A stretch of DNA of 64,000 nucleotides from Oreohelix idahoensis (lineage: Eukaryota; Mollusca; Gastropoda; Stylommatophora; Oreohelicidae), in contig JAMPIV010016246.1 in NCBI GenBank assembly GCA_024509875.1, forward strand, positions 124,001 through 188,000, read 5' to 3'. A program made the position numbers and the translations under genes. Positions 46,229 through 56,989 of this stretch are shown in pieces; within the stretch, counting starts at the first letter, position 1, and each line of letters opens with the position of its first letter. The notes under the pieces are model-generated. The model did no database searches. It was not told the origin of the DNA and saw only the letters and a program-made list of their open reading frames with translations.

Positions 46229-48540
46229 TGTAGTGATTTCTAAATACAATATCTAAATTAATATATAACAGTATAGGGCATAAAGGCAAAGATAAGAAAG
46301 TACAAAATAATTTTCTCCTAGAACGGTTGGTATCGCCTACGCCTTCAGATTATTATTTGCTAACGAATAGCCGAACAAAACGGTACCCCTATTTTCAAAT
46401 TCGTCCTTGACATAAACAACCACTTTTCCTAGTTCTAAGAAAATATTTGCCTAAAATGCATTGTGGAACGAGGAGGGGCAAGGATAGATGAAATGCTAAT
46501 TCGTTTCGCATTGATTTTAAACTAAAAGCAACCATAGCACAGGGGCAAGCCTTGCCTTAGGGGTTTCCCCAAATACAATGAAAAAGTTAGAATTGTGGAC
46601 ACTACGGTCATGTAAACATGTTAACCTCTTATTGTGAATGACCTAAGCTATCGTATTCAGCTTGATATTACATGGAAAAAGAGTGAACGAGAGGTAGTTT
46701 AAAAATAAACAATTAACATAGAAAAAAAGATAGAATTTTGAACCAAACCACATAGCCCCTTAAAAATCGTAGATTCGTGTACCTGAAGACTTGCTGACCA
46801 AGAATATGTTATTAGTTATATAAATAGTCCCTTATTGATAAAACCATACATAGAGATCAGAGATACTGTCAGGTCAAGTCATATCTGCTTAGATTGGATC
46901 GCATATTTTTTGGGAAAAAAGTAGGTGACAGATAGGCTAGGATGGTACAGTGAATCTGATTGGGTGACATTTGAAGTGAGACGAAATATTATTGGCTGAC
47001 CTTTGAATAAACATAAATAGCCTAGTAACGTAGGAAAAGTTTGAATGATATTTGTTAAAAGACTGTTTACCCTTGTAAAATTAAAAGTGATTGGCCAACT
47101 GAATCGATATTGTCAGAATAAGCGTTAGGGGTGGACGCCATTTCTAGAAGATTTTTCACAGTGATAGATGAGATCAGGCTGTGCTTTTAAATACATTTCT
47201 GGACAGCCTGGGCAACAAAACAGATCGAAACTGTGTCAGTCATCGTCTCTGTGTATTTCATTGAACATTGTGGTAAGATTGACATTTATTAATCTGTATT
47301 TTATATAAAAATTGAATGTGAAATAATAATATATGTCTGGACATGAGTGGGTCTATAGCGAACATGAGGCAAAGCCTAAAGATTGATCCACCATGTGATA
47401 GACTGTCAGAGAGGTGTAAAACTACAAGAATATGTATGATTGTCATAAAGGAGCATAACACCTATCCTATTATATGGAAGAGATTACAGCTGGAATTGCA
47501 GTGGCGTTGTAACTATTAGGGGAGAGGAATACTGGTGTACATTGTCACATCAAAAGAAAATGGTGGCATAAGTTTGTATAAGGATATGATCCTTTTTGTT
47601 TGTTTGTAATGTACATGTCCTTAACTGTGGACTATTGGTGTATGCTAGATATTACGAAGGATGCATACCTTCACATTTCAGAGGTCCTGGGTACTGACGT
47701 TAATGTGGTACCAAACGCTTGGAAACTGATTGATTCAGGACTCTGCCGGTTTACTGCGAGCCCATGCTAGTGGCCATTGCCTATCAAACAGGGAACAGAT
47801 TGTCAAGCGAGCAGAGGAAAGGTTCAACCTATATTCTACTGCAAAGATAAGTTCTCGTTCGGCACCTGAAAGCTCAACTACAGAACTTTATAAGAAGAAA
47901 TATAGGAAGTGACATTGAATAAAATTGGGACAAATATTAATAGTTCCACAAGTGACAGATAGAAACAGACATTACTAAAAGGATTTGATTCAAACAACAA
48001 CCTAGTGGTACTACCAGTATTTCCTTAAAGTAGGAGAACACTACAGACGTATATGAGAATAATATTTTTATGTATGGGCAGAGGATCTATTGTGCTATTT
48101 GACTGATGTAATTGATTATTTTGATTTCACTTTTAAATTGTCAATCCTGATTCCAAATAAATTAGAATCAGGATAATAAAATTGTAAAAATTGTCTTTAC
48201 ACAAAATTCAACCACAGTCTTAAATAAGATAGCCTTTTAGAGTGTCGTTTGTATGTTATTGTGGTAGTACTGTGTGCTGTTGTGAATAATAAACTATTTG
48301 TTTGTATGTTTGTTGATTTTGTACATTACACTCTACATTCATAACCCTAGACACAACACGAAGTCATTTAATAATAATAATAATATAAATACATTTTGAT
48401 TGAGATAAAAAAGTTGGTAGCTGAAAGGTACCCTAAAAAGTTCACAATACTATTGGGTAAATTCAGGGACCTTCATAGCTAATCTCATTTATTAACATAT
48501 TAATACCTAACAACAAATTCATAACATCAAATCCACCACA
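46229..48540 (+). repeat. 5' LTR, 2,312 bp
   Basis: Starts TGTAGTGATTTC and ends AATCCACCACA. Pairs with 52872-55218. By eye the two differ at a few dozen positions plus a few indels (an extra ACTAATCAACTA-type 12 bp and a G run in the 3' LTR), so roughly 98-99% identical. Long for a gypsy LTR. Contains GAATAATAAAC near 48284, a possible polyadenylation signal, and TATATAAATAG near 46817, a possible TATA box. Confidence 0.93.
47730..47912 (+). other. Small open frame inside the 5' LTR (60 codons)
   Basis: MIQDSAGLLRAHASGHCLS at the start and a Lys-rich end. The same frame is open in the 3' LTR at 54408-54590, with three residue changes. The conservation can come from LTR identity alone. No known domain. 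Confidence 0.25.
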
Positions 48541-48545
48541 TTAAT

Positions 48546-48570
48546 TGGGGTCTCGCTCCTGGGGATTGAA
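48546..48570 (+). promoter_or_regulatory. Putative primer binding site, tRNA-Pro-like
   Basis: Five bases after the LTR, TGGGGTCTCGCTCCTGGGG then ATTGAA. It resembles the proline-tRNA primer site (TGGGGGCTCGTCCGGGAT) with a substitution and small indels. The match is imperfect, so the tRNA assignment is tentative. Confidence 0.45.
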
Positions 48571-48803
48571 TTTCTTATAACACCAGCTATATTGGGTAGT
48601 TTGATTCTGGGATTTTAAATTCTTAAAATATTATCAAGAATATTAGGAATCTCAGAGAGTATAAAACTAAAAGCATTCCTTTTGGAGAAATTGAATAGTA
48701 GTTGAGCTGTCAGTGCCTGTGGTTGTTCTTGGTTATCATTAGAAATTATTAGCCATAATTAGAGATTTGTATAGTTGGAAATTTTAAAGGTTGCATAGTA
48801 CAA

Positions 48804-49481
48804 ATGGCTGATCTGGCAAAGTTTCGATCTGCTGCTGTGCAGACTGCGAAAGAAATGAACATGGAGGGTCAAGCTTTGATCCAATATGTAACTTCAGAAT
48901 GTGACAAGTATATTGAAAGAGAGGATAGGAAGATAGCTGAAGAGAAGAGGTTACAAAATGAGGCTGACAAAGAAATTAAGAGGTTGCAGATTGAGGCTGA
49001 CAAGGAGGCTAGGGCATTGGAGGCAGATAGGGAGGCAGAAATAAAAAGGCTCCAATTAGAAGAGAAGAAATTAGATGCAGAAAGAGAGGAAAAGAGACAG
49101 GCTACAGAAAGAGAGGAAAAGAGACAGGCTGCTGAAAGAGAGGAAAAGAGATTGGCTGCTGAAAGGGAAGCAGAGGAAAAGAGACAGGCTGCTGAAAGGG
49201 AAGCAGAAAAGGAGGAGAAAAGATTACAGAGGGAGCATGAGATACGACTAAGGGAGTTAGAATTTCAAGGCCATGCGCCTGAAAATGGTGCCAGCCCCTT
49301 TACCTCAGATGCCACTGCTAGTCAGGGAGCCTCAACCTCAGCTATGGGTTTTCATGTAGATCATTTTGTTGAGAAAGAAGATGACATCGAAGGGTACTTA
49401 AGTAGATTTGAACTTTTAGCTGCTACATATGGGTTAGAGAGAGAGAGAGAGATGGAGCCTATAGTTATCACAAGGGCTTAG
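48804..49481 (+). pseudogene. Gypsy gag, N-terminal part (before a frameshift)
   Basis: 226 codons from ATG. Residues about 35-155 are a Lys/Glu/Arg-rich heptad region (repeats such as EREEKRQAAEREE) that should form a long coiled coil. It is followed by a low-complexity linker and the start of the capsid-like domain (DHFVEKEDDIEGYLSRFE). A frame loss at about 49478 gives an early stop, while the next frame continues the same capsid domain. A Gag with an N-terminal coiled coil would be the particle-forming protein, but here it would be truncated. Confidence 0.85.
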
Positions 49482-50100
49482 AGGAACGGCTTATGAAGGT
49501 TTTGCCAAGATGAGCAGAGATGACCAAGACAATTATGACATGCTAAAGCAGGCTCTTTTATTAAGATACGAAAAGAACGGAGAATTTTATAGAAAAAAAT
49601 TTAGGAATGCCAAACTACTGTCGGGTGAGACTTATCACCAGTTCTCTGCACGGTTAGAGACCTACTTGAAGAAATGGACTGCTCTGGGGAAAACCCAAGA
49701 TCTTAAGGAGATGATCCTTATTGAGCAGCTAAGAGAGTCCATGGCTCCAGACCTGAGAAAGTTTCTCATGGAACAAGGTGCAGAGAGGCTGGGTGAGTTA
49801 CTCAATGTCGCTGAAAGGTATCAGGCAGCCCAGGCAGAGGTAGCTGGTAATAAAAAGAAACAGGTAGACAATTTTAAGGCACCTCAAAACTTTAATAAGT
49901 TTGACCATAGAGACCAGAACAAAGGTAAGCAATATTTTGATAGGCCACGCAATGACTATAATAATAAAACCTCACAATTCAATGAAAGGAAATATGATGA
50001 TAGAAAACCTTTTTATAAAGGTAGATCATATTGTAGTTGGTGTCGGATGGACAACCATAACACCGAAGTGTGTAAAAAGAGACCTGTGTACATGGCCACG
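49482..50100 (+). pseudogene. Gypsy gag, C-terminal part with zinc knuckle
   Basis: Continues the capsid domain in another frame: QALLLRYEKNGEFYRKKF, SGETYHQFSARLETYL, and LNVAERYQAAQAE. It then has a basic linker and a CCHC zinc knuckle CSWCRMDNHNTEVC (C-x2-C-x4-H-x4-C, about 50032-50073). An ATG at 49510 opens the frame, but the natural start is the upstream ATG at 48804. The capsid part resembles SCAN-like capsids of vertebrate and invertebrate gypsy elements. Gag would package the element RNA. Confidence 0.85.
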
Positions 50101-50831
50101 CTTCAGACCAGATCACAGTCTAAAAAGGAGGAGGATAATCTGATAAATACCCCTCCAGATGAGATGAGGAAGGCGCAGGCTGGGGATAAGACCCTCAAGC
50201 CTTGTTTTAAGAAATTGCCCAAATGTCATACACCTCCAGGCAAAGGAGACTTCTATATTAAGAACAAATTGATATATAATAAGGCTGGAACTGGATCCAA
50301 TTGTCAGGGACAGCTGGTACTTCCTAAAAGATATAGGGCAGAGTTAATAATGAGCCTACATGTTGGGAAAGATGGGGACCATGAGAGAATAGGTACCATC
50401 ATCCAAAAGATTGCTCAAAATTATTATTGGCCCGAGGAAATGATTGACATTGAGAATTTTGTAGAAGCATGTGGCATTTTACATGAGGGAACACCCACAA
50501 GTGGGAAAATTGATCAGGACCTAGACACGCCACGGGGCAAACTTAGGCCTGACAATGGAAAGAAAAATAAAATTAATAATGTAGACAAAGTGGAATGGGA
50601 GCCCCCTTTTCACAGACAGTCTTCACTTGGATGTTTTACAATGGCCACAATGCAACGAGTACAAAGAAATGTTTTACCCCAGGATAAACCGACAATCCCT
50701 CGGTCGGAATCGTGTGAACTGGAGGAAGATAAAAGAGAGAGAAGATCTCTCACAAGGAATTTAAAGTGGGAAGAAAACCCCAAGAGAAAAATTGGTAGCG
50801 GTCGATTTGTGAATGATGACAAGAGGAAATT
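50101..50831 (+). pseudogene. Gypsy pol junction: integrase N-terminal zinc domain remnant, core missing
   Basis: Same frame as the gag C-terminal part. After a linker (TRSQSKKEEDN and KAQAGDKTLKP) it reads LVLPKRYRAELIMSLHVG, DHERIGTIIQKI, NYYWPEEM and ENFVEACGIL. That is the integrase H2C2 domain with both His and the first Cys, but the second Cys of the C-x2-C pair is lost. Where the catalytic DDE core should follow there is only low-complexity Lys/Glu-rich sequence of about 130 codons. No protease D-T/S-G motif lies between the zinc knuckle and this point. I infer deletions of protease and integrase core. Confidence 0.75.
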
Positions 50832-52799
50832 ATGTCCTCAAAACAAGGCTTCCAATATTATGAAAACTATGTCAGAAAAATTAAAAGTCCATATGTAACT
50901 TTGTTAAGGACATGGACCAATGAAAAGGCAGAAGAAAATATTACCTCATCATATCAATATGTGAACGAGCTGACCACTCGTCTTAAAACTGGCTGGAAAC
51001 TTGCCAATGAAAATTTAAGACAAGCCAGGAAAAAGCATGCTGCCTATTACAATAAGAAAGCGAAGGATCGAGAATTAGCTGTGGAAGAGAAGGTGCTCCT
51101 TCTACTGCCCGGCAGCCAGAATAAATTGCAAATTGGATGGCAAGGTCCATATACAGTTCTAGAGAAGGTGTCTAGAACAAATTATAAGATAGATAAGAAA
51201 GGGAAAGAGAAAATCTATCATGTGAATCTCCTGAAGAAATATCTGGACAGAGAAAACCAGGAAGAGACACGCCTACTGACCTTGTCTGTTGCAATGGAGA
51301 TGAAAAAGGAACCACTCACTTCTCATGAATATCCTTTACATCCCTGTGAAACCGTTGCACAGGTAAAAATCAGCACACACTTAACGGAAAATCAGAGGGA
51401 GAGGGTTCAACAGGTTCTGAATAATCATACAGATGTGTTAACGGATCGTCCGGGGCATACAAATTTATTGGAGTATGATATGAAACTCATAGACCCAACA
51501 CCAATCTGTATGAAAGCCTATTCGATTCCGTTCGCTAAGGAGAAAGCTTTAAGGGAGGAGATAGATTATCTGTTGAGAGAAGGGATTATCTCGCACAGTG
51601 AATTTCCCTACAGCTCCAGTGTGGTTCTGTTAAGAAAACCCTCTGGAGAACACCGGCTGTGTATAGATTACATGAAACTGAACGCTGTCACAGAAGGTCA
51701 GGTGGATCCATTACCTGATTCAAATCAGCTGTTTGCCAGGCTGAATAGGGCTAAATATTTCTCTAAAGTGGATCTGAGTAAAGGCTACTATCAGATTCCA
51801 GTAAAGCCGGAAGTCAAACCTTATTTAGCCTTTAGCACCTCGGAAGGACATTATGAATTTAATATGTTGCCATTCGGGCTGAAAAATGCACCGAATGTGT
51901 TTTCGAGGATGATGAGAAAGTTACTGGATCCCCTGAAGAATCCATGCATCACCAACTTCATGGATGATATTCTCATAGCAACAGAAACATTTGAGGAACA
52001 CATTAACTCTCTGAATATGTTGTTTGATCGACTGAGAGAGACCAATTTGACAGCTAGACCGACGAAATGCTGTGTTGGATGTAAAGAGCTAGAATTCTTG
52101 GGACACACAGTACATCAGGGAAACATGACCCCTGACCCCAAGAACCTGGAAAAGTTAAAAAAAGCACCAAGACCACAAACAAAAAAAGATGTGAGATCTT
52201 TTGTCTCATTATGTGGTTTCTACCAAAAATATATTAAAAACTTTAACTCCATATGTGCTCCATTGACTGATTTAACGCGCAAAGGAAATCCTGATAGAAT
52301 TATTTGGACAGCGCAGTGTGAATTAGCATACCAAGAACTGAAAGAAAAGCTCACAAGCAGGCTTATTTTGAAATTACCTGACTTGAGTCAAGAATTCATA
52401 GTGAGAACTGATGCTAGTAATATCGGTTTGGGTGCAGCTCTATTACAACGGTCAAATTCACTTGATGGGGAATTAACCCCAGTAGCTTATGCTAGCCGTA
52501 AGTTGAACACAGCAGAACAAAAATATTCAACAAGTGAAAAAGAATGTCTGGCAGTCATATGGACTATAAAAAAGTTCCAGATTTATCTTTATGGAAAATC
52601 ATTTAAGATTCAGACAGATCATAAACCACTCGTGTGTCTGTCACAAGCAAGGCATAAAAATGCTAGATTATTACGCTGGTCTTTGCTCTTACAGCCATTC
52701 CAGTTTACCATAGAGTACATTCCCGGAAAAACTAATGTGGGAGCTGATTTTTTAAGCAGACATCCGTATGACGAACATCAGAGTAGTCACCAGGCATAG
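50832..52799 (+). CDS. Gypsy pol: integrase C-terminus, reverse transcriptase, RNase H
   Basis: 655 codons, open throughout, overlapping the previous frame. Residues about 40-140: integrase C-terminal helices and GPY/F module (WQGPYTVLEK, then YHVNLLKKYL). Residues about 225-400: RT with CIDYMKLN, FSKVDLSKGYYQIP, MLPFGLKNAP and the catalytic FMDD (376-379; the first position is Phe, where Tyr is usual). Residues about 425-490: connection with FLGHTV and LTRKGNPDRI. Residues about 520-645: RNase H with Asp527 (RTDAS), Glu569/Glu571 (EKEC), Asp596 (TDHKPL) and Asp639 (GADFLSR). It converts element RNA to DNA. The start is set by the first ATG, but in a whole element this would be part of a larger Pol. 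RT and RNase H look intact. Confidence 0.9.
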   Translation: MSSKQGFQYYENYVRKIKSPYVTLLRTWTNEKAEENITSSYQYVNELTTRLKTGWKLANENLRQARKKHAAYYNKKAKDRELAVEEKVLLLLPGSQNKLQIGWQGPYTVLEKVSRTNYKIDKKGKEKIYHVNLLKKYLDRENQEETRLLTLSVAMEMKKEPLTSHEYPLHPCETVAQVKISTHLTENQRERVQQVLNNHTDVLTDRPGHTNLLEYDMKLIDPTPICMKAYSIPFAKEKALREEIDYLLREGIISHSEFPYSSSVVLLRKPSGEHRLCIDYMKLNAVTEGQVDPLPDSNQLFARLNRAKYFSKVDLSKGYYQIPVKPEVKPYLAFSTSEGHYEFNMLPFGLKNAPNVFSRMMRKLLDPLKNPCITNFMDDILIATETFEEHINSLNMLFDRLRETNLTARPTKCCVGCKELEFLGHTVHQGNMTPDPKNLEKLKKAPRPQTKKDVRSFVSLCGFYQKYIKNFNSICAPLTDLTRKGNPDRIIWTAQCELAYQELKEKLTSRLILKLPDLSQEFIVRTDASNIGLGAALLQRSNSLDGELTPVAYASRKLNTAEQKYSTSEKECLAVIWTIKKFQIYLYGKSFKIQTDHKPLVCLSQARHKNARLLRWSLLLQPFQFTIEYIPGKTNVGADFLSRHPYDEHQSSHQA

Positions 52800-52857
52800 A
52801 TAGTAAATTCATCTATGTGTATTTAGAAGTAGGAACTGACATATGATCGTCTGTTCT

Positions 52858-52871
52858 AAAGCGGGGAGATG
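52858..52871 (+). promoter_or_regulatory. Polypurine tract
   Basis: AAAGCGGGGAGATG directly before the 3' LTR, the expected place for the plus-strand primer. Confidence 0.7.
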
Positions 52872-55218
52872 TGTAGTGATTTCTAAATACAATATCTAAA
52901 TTAATATATAACAGTATAGGGCATAAAGGCAAAGATAAGAAAGTACAAAAGAATTTTCTGCTAGAACGGTTGGTATCGCCTACGCCTTCAGATTATTATT
53001 TGCTAACGAATAGCCGAACAAAACGGTACCCAATTTTTCAAATTCGTCCTTGACATAAACAACCACTTTTCCTAGTTCTAAGAAAATATTTGCCTAAAAT
53101 GCATTGTGGAACGAGGAGGGGCAAGGATAGATGAAATGCTAATTCGTTTCGCATTGATTTTAAACTAAAAGCAACCATAGCACAGGGGCAAGCCTTGCCT
53201 TAGGGGTTTCCCCAAATACAATGAAAAAGTTAGAATTGTGGACACTACGGTCATGTAAACATGTTAAGCTGTTATTGTGGATGACCTAAGCTCTCGTATT
53301 CAGCTTGATATTACATGGAAAAAGAGTGAACGAGAGGTAGTTTAAAAATAAACAATTAACATAGAAAAAAAGATAGAATTTTGAACCAAACCACATAGCC
53401 CCTTAAAAATCGTAGATTCGTGTACCTGAAGACTTGCTGACCAAGAATATGTTATTAGTTATATAAATAATCCCTTAACTAATCAACTATTGATAAAACC
53501 ATACATAGAGATCAGAGATACTGTCAGGTCAAGTCATATCTGCTTAGATTGGATCGCATATTTTTTGGGAAAAAAGTAGGTGAAAGATAGGCTAGGATGG
53601 TACAGTGAATCTGATTGGGTGACATTTGAAGTGAGACGAAATATTATTGGCTGACCTTTGAATAAACATAAATAGCCTAGTAACGTAGGAAAAGTTTGAA
53701 TGATATTTTTTGAAAGACTGTTTACCCTTGTAAAATTAAAAGTGATTGGCCAACTGAATCGATATTGTTAGAATAAGCGTTAGGGGGGGGGGGGGGTGGG
53801 GGGGGGGGGGGAAACGCCATTTCTAGAAGATTTTTCACAGTGATAGATGAGATCAGGCTGTGCTTTTAAATACATTTCTGGACAGCCTGGGCAACAAAAC
53901 AGATCGAAACTGTGTCAGTCATCGTCTCTGTGTATTTCATTGAACATTGTGGTAAGATTGACATTTATTAATCTGTATTTTATATAAAAATTGAATGTGA
54001 AATAATAATATATCTCTGGACATGAGTGGGTCTATAGCGAACATGAGGCAAAGCCTAAAGATTGATCCACCATGTGATAGACTGTCAGAGAGGTGTAAAA
54101 TACAAGAATATGTATGATTGTCATAAAGGAGCATAACACCTATCCTATTATATGGAAGAGATTACAGCTGGAATTGCAGTGGCGTTGTAACTATTAGGGG
54201 AGAGGAATACTGGTGTACATTGTCACATCAAAAGAAAATGGTGGCATAGGTTTGTATAAGGATATGATCCTTTTTGTTTGTTTGTAATGTACATGTCCTT
54301 AACTGTGGACTATTGGTGTATGCTAGATATTACGAAGGATGCATACCTTCACATTTCAGAGGTCCTGGGTACTGACGTTAATGTGGTACCAAACGCTTGG
54401 AAACTGATTGATTCAGGACTCTGCCGGTTTACTGCGAGCCCATGCTAGTGGCCATTGCCTATCAAACAGGGAGCAGATTGTCAAGCGAGCAGAGGAAAGG
54501 TTCAACCTATATTCTACTGCAAAGATAAGATCTCGTTCGGCACATGAAAGCTCAACTACAGAACTTTATAAGAAGAAATATAAGAAGTGACATTGAATAA
54601 AATTGGGACAAATATTAATAGTTCCACAAGTGACAGATAGAAACAGACATTACTAAAAGGATATGATTCAAACAACAACCTAGTGGTACTAACAGTATTT
54701 CCTTAAAGTAGGAGAACACTACAGACGTATATGAGAATAATATTTTTATGTATGGGCAGAGGATCTATTGTGCTATTTGACTGATGTAATTGATTATTTT
54801 GATTTCACTTTTAAATTGTCAATCCTGATTCCAAATAAATTAGAATCAGGATAATAAAATTGTAAAAATTATCTTTACACAAAATTCAACCACAGTCTTA
54901 AATAAGATTGCCTTTTAGAGTGTCGTTTGTATGTTATTGTGGTAGTACTGTGTGCTGTTGTGAATAATAAACTATTTGTTTGTATGTTTGTTGATTTTGT
55001 ACATTACACTCTACATTCATAACCCTAGACACAACACGAAGTCATTTAATAATAATAATAATATAAATACATTTTGATTGAGATAAAAAAGGTGGTAGCT
55101 GAAAGGTACCCTAAAAAGTTCACAATACTATTGGGTAAATTCAGGGACCTTCATAGCTAATCTCATTTATTAACATATTAATACCTCACAACAAATTCAT
55201 AACATCAAATCCACCACA
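52872..55218 (+). repeat. 3' LTR, 2,347 bp
   Basis: Near-identical to the 5' LTR. It differs by a G-rich run at about 53785-53812 where the 5' LTR has a short GGGGTGG, a 12-bp insert near 53478, and scattered substitutions. The small frame at 54408-54590 corresponds to 47730-47912. Confidence 0.93.
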
Positions 55219-55344
55219 GCCACTCTGACCCTTAATCATCAGATGAAGCAGAAGTTAACTCTTTCTACGCCATCCGAGCGCTTCACACGACTTGATAAAG
55301 GGACACATGTACAGTCTAGCTGTAGTGAGTGAGACATCATCATC

Positions 55345-55505
55345 TTCATGATCATCATAATCATCATCATCATATTATCATCATCATTATAATTTCCCTT
55401 TTCGCTCCTTATTGAGCATGGAACTACCACTACAACTAGTCCCACTGCAAGAAGCCTACAGATAAGCGTTCATGTCCTCCTATAGCTGTGGTTTGTACAG
55501 AAGTT
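55345..55505 (-). repeat. Repeat K copy 3
   Basis: ATCATCATCAT run, then TTTTCGCTCCTTATTGAGC, CACTACAACTAGTCC, GAAGCCTACAGATAAGCG. Matches 25028-25150. Confidence 0.55.
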
Positions 55506-55657
55506 TCTGTTATATCATGTGATGGCCAACATCCTGGGTCAAATTGTTTGAGTCGATTTTTACGATAAGCCTTCTGGAGCAGTAGACTTTCTTTGTCATG
55601 CCTGAGACCCAAGGTAATTACCAGCGGCAGTCAGTGCTATGTTGGAAAAATAAAAGT

Positions 55658-55865
55658 AATGCCTCAGCAGATACTGCCGTATGGAAGGGAAATGTTAGAG
55701 ACTTCACTATACTAGATCCAACATTATGAGATGGTGTGACCAGTTCCATTACTCGCTACCTTTGTATCTTTTAACTCAAGAGCAAAGTCAGGTACCAATT
55801 TCGAACCTCGTAACTTTGCCGTTAGGGGCAAGTGCGCTAACCGATCTGCTAATCAGACTCTCACA
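55658..55865 (-). repeat. SINE-B copy
   Basis: CAGATACTGCCGTATGG, GTTAGAGACTTCACTATAC, TAGATCCAAC, AACTCAAGAGCAAAGTCAGG and a head near 55800-55865. Confidence 0.7.
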
Positions 55866-55877
55866 CGACATCATCAA

Positions 55878-56060
55878 ATGCCATCTTCATATTGAAGGTC
55901 AGCTGCAACGGATCTCCAACGTGTTCTGTCTCTTGTCTTGATGGTACACTCTGATAGATTTTTCCCTGTCCATCTCTTGATGTTATCTTCCCGCGTATAG
56001 CGCTGTCCTCCTCTTGCACGTTTGCCTTCAACTCTGCCTTCTATTATGGTTTTCTGTACG
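55878..56060 (-). pseudogene. LINE ORF2 C-terminus relic
   Basis: The minus strand reads EGRVEGKRARGGQRYTRE, DNIKRWTG and CTIKTRDRTRWRSVAADL, the terminal EGKRxRGRQR / DNIKxWTG block of RTE/CR1-like LINEs. In one frame but without the rest. Confidence 0.7.
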
Positions 56061-56099
56061 GTAATATATCTTTCTTACTTACCTACTTAGTCGTTCCCT

Positions 56100-56690
56100 T
56101 TCTACCGTGAAGTGTAGAGATTTGGAAGAGAGAGCGCCAGACTATCCTATCGGCTGTCTTCCTCCTGGCCTGGTTCCATTCTAGTCCTCGGTCCTTCAAA
56201 GATTGTCTAATGTTGTCCTCCCAGCGGAATCTGGGTCGTCATCGGGGTCTGGATCCCTGGCTCTTTGATTCCCATGCTTGTCGTGGTAGCCGATCTTCTC
56301 CCATATGTCCGGTTTTGTCTCTTGTAGTTCGCGTAATCATATCTTTATACATGGCCAAAATATTTTAGCTGTCTAATTTTGATCTCCTTCATTATTTTCA
56401 TTTTGTACCTAAGTTTTATAGGACCTCTTTATTTGGCTTCTTCTTTGTCCATGAGATGCGCCCCATTCTCCTATATATCAAAATCTCAAAGACACACGAT
56501 TCCTTCTTCTAATCACTTGCTCATTATCCATGTTTCTACGCCATGCGACATGATACTCTTCCTTTTATCTTATGGCCGGCTTGTACGCCCGCATTCCTAC
56601 ATTCAGATTTCATTACATCTACACTCTCCATCATATGAAACTAATATATATGTTGCACTGAAATTTATATCAATACTTCAAACGAATATT
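56100..56690 (-). pseudogene. Second LINE ORF2 C-terminus relic
   Basis: Minus strand, with frame breaks: SHGVETWIMSK near 56560, KYFGHV near 56350 and RFRWEDNIRQSLKDRG near 56230. It ends in TADRIVWRSLSKSLHF near 56110. The order matches the post-RT region of a LINE different from the one just downstream. Confidence 0.65.
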
Positions 56691-56989
56691 TCAAAATAAT
56701 CTTCAGCAAATGTACATTAATCTCATATGTACATTACAAGACAACTTATTGTTCTGCAACGGGAACGTTTACATCAAATAATGCACATTATTTTACATTA
56801 TGCCGCCTCGTGCGTCCGTATTGCTAATCAGATTTTCTTACGTCTATTTTTTCCATCATATTAAACTAATATATTTGTTGCGTTAAAACTTACAGCAAAA
56901 TACTCTTCAACAAACATACTTCAAAATAAATATCAGCAAATGTACAATGTGAGCTTTTAAATTAAAAGCAAGAGGAGCTTTCACTGCAT

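Larger units (their letters stand above)
46229..55218 (+). mobile_element. Ty3/gypsy LTR retrotransposon, Gmr1-like domain order, 8,990 bp
   Basis: Complete ends: TG...CA LTRs (46229-48540 and 52872-55218) flanked by the 5-bp duplication GCCAC (46224-46228 and 55219-55223). The 4.3 kb interior holds gag with a zinc knuckle, a damaged integrase N-terminus, the integrase C-terminal GPY/F module, reverse transcriptase and RNase H, in that order. Having integrase before RT is the feature of the Gmr1 group, unlike most Ty3/gypsy elements. No protease motif and no integrase catalytic core were found, and gag is frameshifted, so this copy is defective. It inserted into the head of SINE-A copy 5. Confidence 0.92.

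Noticed and set aside
49440..49510. Programmed ribosomal frameshift in gag
   Set aside because: The two gag frames meet in the middle of the capsid domain rather than at a gag-pol border and no slippery heptamer is seen, so a simple indel mutation is more likely.
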